Source: SG8-30 sp037443885
Lineage (GTDB): Bacteria > Pseudomonadota > Gammaproteobacteria > Steroidobacterales > Steroidobacteraceae
NCBI GenBank assembly: GCA_037443885.1
Contig: JBBINN010000169.1
Coordinates: forward strand, 1 to 6,706
DNA length: 6,706 bases
Reading direction: 5' to 3'
Position numbers and translations under genes: made by a program. The notes beneath the pieces are model-generated. The model saw only the letters and a program-made list of their open reading frames with translations. It searched no databases and had not been told where the DNA came from. Below, piece by piece: positions 5,510-6,706 of this stretch (positions are counted from its first letter, which is position 1; every line of letters begins with the position of its first letter).

Positions 5510-6614
5510 GCCGACGGGCGAGCACGCCCTGGCGGACGAGGGCGAGGCAGGCGGCCGATTCAGCGTCAAGCCGCTGCTGCGGCTCATGGCCGAGAAGAAC
5601 GCCTCGGACCTGTTCTTCACCTCGCACGCACCGATCAAGATCAAGATCGAGGGCGTGATCTACCCCGTGAACCGCCAGGTCCTCACGGCGGACGCGGTGC
5701 GGCAGATCGCATTCGGCCTGATGAGCGCGGAGCAGCTCGAGCATTTCAACGAGCAGCTCGAGATCGACTTCGCGATCTCGGAGCCCGGCGTCGGCCGCTT
5801 CCGTGCGGTGATCTTCTACCAGCGCGGCTACCCGGCGATCGTGCTGCGCTACATCAGCGTCAACATCCCGCGGCTCGAGCAGCTGGGCCTGCCCGCCGTG
5901 CTGCCGGACCTCGCCCTGATGAAGCGCGGACTGGTGCTGATGGTCGGCGCCACGGGCTCGGGCAAGTCCACGACGCTTGCGGCGATGGTCAACCACCGCA
6001 ACGAGACGGCGTCGGACCACATCCTCACCATCGAGGATCCGGTCGAGTACCTGCACGCGAACAAGAAGTCGATCATCAACCAGCGCGAGGTGGGTCTCGA
6101 CACCCGGAGCTTCGCCAGGGCGCTGCGCGGCGCGATGCGCGCCGCGCCGGACGTGATCCTGATCGGCGAGATCCGCGACCGCGAGACCATGGAGTCGGCG
6201 ATCGCGCTCGCGGGCACTGGCCACCTGGTGCTCTCCACGCTGCACGCCAACAACTGCGCCGAGACCCTCGACCGGATCATCAACATGTTCCCGCGCGACC
6301 AGCACGCGCAGGTGTTCCTGGACCTTTCGCAGTACCTGCGCGCGATCGTCTCGCAGCGCCTGGTGCGCGGCCGAAGCGGCAAGCGCTGCGCGGCGGTCGA
6401 GGTCATGATCAACACGCCCCACATGCAGGACCTGATCAAGAAGGGCGACATCATCGGCGTCAAGGAAGGCATGCTCACGACCAGCGAGCGCGGCATGCAG
6501 ACCTTCGACACGGCGCTGCTCAACCTCTACCGCGACAACCGCATCGACCTCGACGAGGCGCTCAACAACGCCGACTCGCGGACGAACCTCGAGGCGCGGA
6601 TCAACTTCGGTTGA
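5481..6614 (+). CDS. Third PilT/PilU-family ATPase, divergent PilU-like paralogue
   Basis: This 377-residue ATPase is closer to PilU than to PilT but distinct from both. An acidic, probably flexible N-terminus (about 1-26) precedes ASDLFFTSHAPIKIKIEG (41-58), where PilT and PilU have a TAG or SAG followed by PP. GVGRFRAVIFYQRG follows at 103-116. The catalytic set looks complete: Walker A GATGSGKST (156-164, Lys162), Asp box TIEDPVEY (183-190, Glu189), Walker B with VILIGEIRD (225-233, Glu230), and His248 and His255. The His box reads AGTGHLVLSTLHANN, with Gly245 where PilT and PilU usually have Glu. The AIRNLIR position reads NTPHMQDLIKKGD. It ends soon after NNADSRTNLEARINFG and lacks the long charged tail of PilU. 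The gene overlaps pilU by 29 nt, so it is almost surely expressed with it. By family it should power or modulate type IV pilus retraction; its specific job is unknown to me. Confidence 0.9.
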   Translation: MSQMKAHSTEPTGEHALADEGEAGGRFSVKPLLRLMAEKNASDLFFTSHAPIKIKIEGVIYPVNRQVLTADAVRQIAFGLMSAEQLEHFNEQLEIDFAISEPGVGRFRAVIFYQRGYPAIVLRYISVNIPRLEQLGLPAVLPDLALMKRGLVLMVGATGSGKSTTLAAMVNHRNETASDHILTIEDPVEYLHANKKSIINQREVGLDTRSFARALRGAMRAAPDVILIGEIRDRETMESAIALAGTGHLVLSTLHANNCAETLDRIINMFPRDQHAQVFLDLSQYLRAIVSQRLVRGRSGKRCAAVEVMINTPHMQDLIKKGDIIGVKEGMLTTSERGMQTFDTALLNLYRDNRIDLDEALNNADSRTNLEARINFG

Positions 6615-6646
6615 TCGGCAGCGCGGAGCTGGCACGAGAAGGGGCT

Positions 6647-6693
6647 GGCCGAGGCCCTCCGCGACTCCGGTCCCGGAGCAGGAGGGCCCGGCC
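6647..6693 (+). repeat. Strong inverted repeat after the ATPase cluster
   Basis: GGCCCTCC (6653-6660) pairs perfectly with GGAGGGCC (6681-6688). Inside, CTCCG (6665-6669) pairs with CGGAG (6674-6678) around a 4-nt loop. An outer GGCC pair (6647-6650 with 6690-6693) may extend it across a small internal loop. It lies about 32 nt after the last stop codon. No T-tract follows on the plus strand, so it may be a non-canonical terminator, an mRNA 3'-end stabiliser or an intergenic repeat unit. The window ends shortly after. Confidence 0.65.
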
Positions 6694-6706
6694 CGCGCCG
6701 AGGGCG

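Noticed and set aside
3681..6000. Near-identical Walker A DNA segments in the three ATPase genes as a repeat element
   Set aside because: The similarity is explained by conserved GATGSGKST-type coding sequence plus GC-biased codons; it is paralogy, not a separate repeat.

Overview
The window is visibly GC-rich, gene-dense and bacterial. Gene content and order point to a proteobacterium, most likely a high-GC gammaproteobacterium. The arrangement yggS-proC-yggT-DUF4426 gene, divergent from pilT-pilU, is the one I know from Pseudomonas and relatives, and DUF4426 proteins are largely gammaproteobacterial in my experience. The PilT, PilU and HU sequences also resemble betaproteobacterial ones, so I do not assign an order or family.

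Left half, minus strand, read right to left. A compact run of four genes starts at 3148: yggS (PLP homeostasis protein), proC (pyrroline-5-carboxylate reductase), yggT (membrane protein with two YggT repeats) and a short DUF4426 lipoprotein gene. Gaps are 27 nt, 3 nt and a 1-nt stop/start overlap, so this is very probably one operon. After a 181-nt gap that holds a likely promoter comes a separate minus-strand gene for an HU-family nucleoid protein. It ends at a clear intrinsic terminator at the left edge.

Right half, plus strand. From a 134-nt divergent intergenic region come three consecutive PilT-family hexameric ATPase genes: pilT, a canonical pilU, and a third pilU-like gene. The pilT-pilU gap is 25 nt, and the third gene overlaps the end of pilU by 29 nt. 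PilT powers retraction of type IV pili and PilU assists it. The third gene is the main novelty here. It keeps the Walker A, Asp-box, Walker B and His-box residues, so it looks like an active motor subunit rather than a relic, but its N-terminus, His box and C-terminus differ from PilU. A strong inverted repeat follows it at the right edge.

Worth a second look: the three-motor retraction cassette; a Thr-to-Pro change in the highly conserved His box of PilT; an Arg in the ProC MPNTPA loop; opposite-strand -10-like elements sharing one TATA core between yggS and pilT; a perfect 12-nt palindrome in the pilT leader; and a hairpin immediately beside the pilU Shine-Dalgarno sequence. There is no mobile element, CRISPR array, tRNA or rRNA that I can support.
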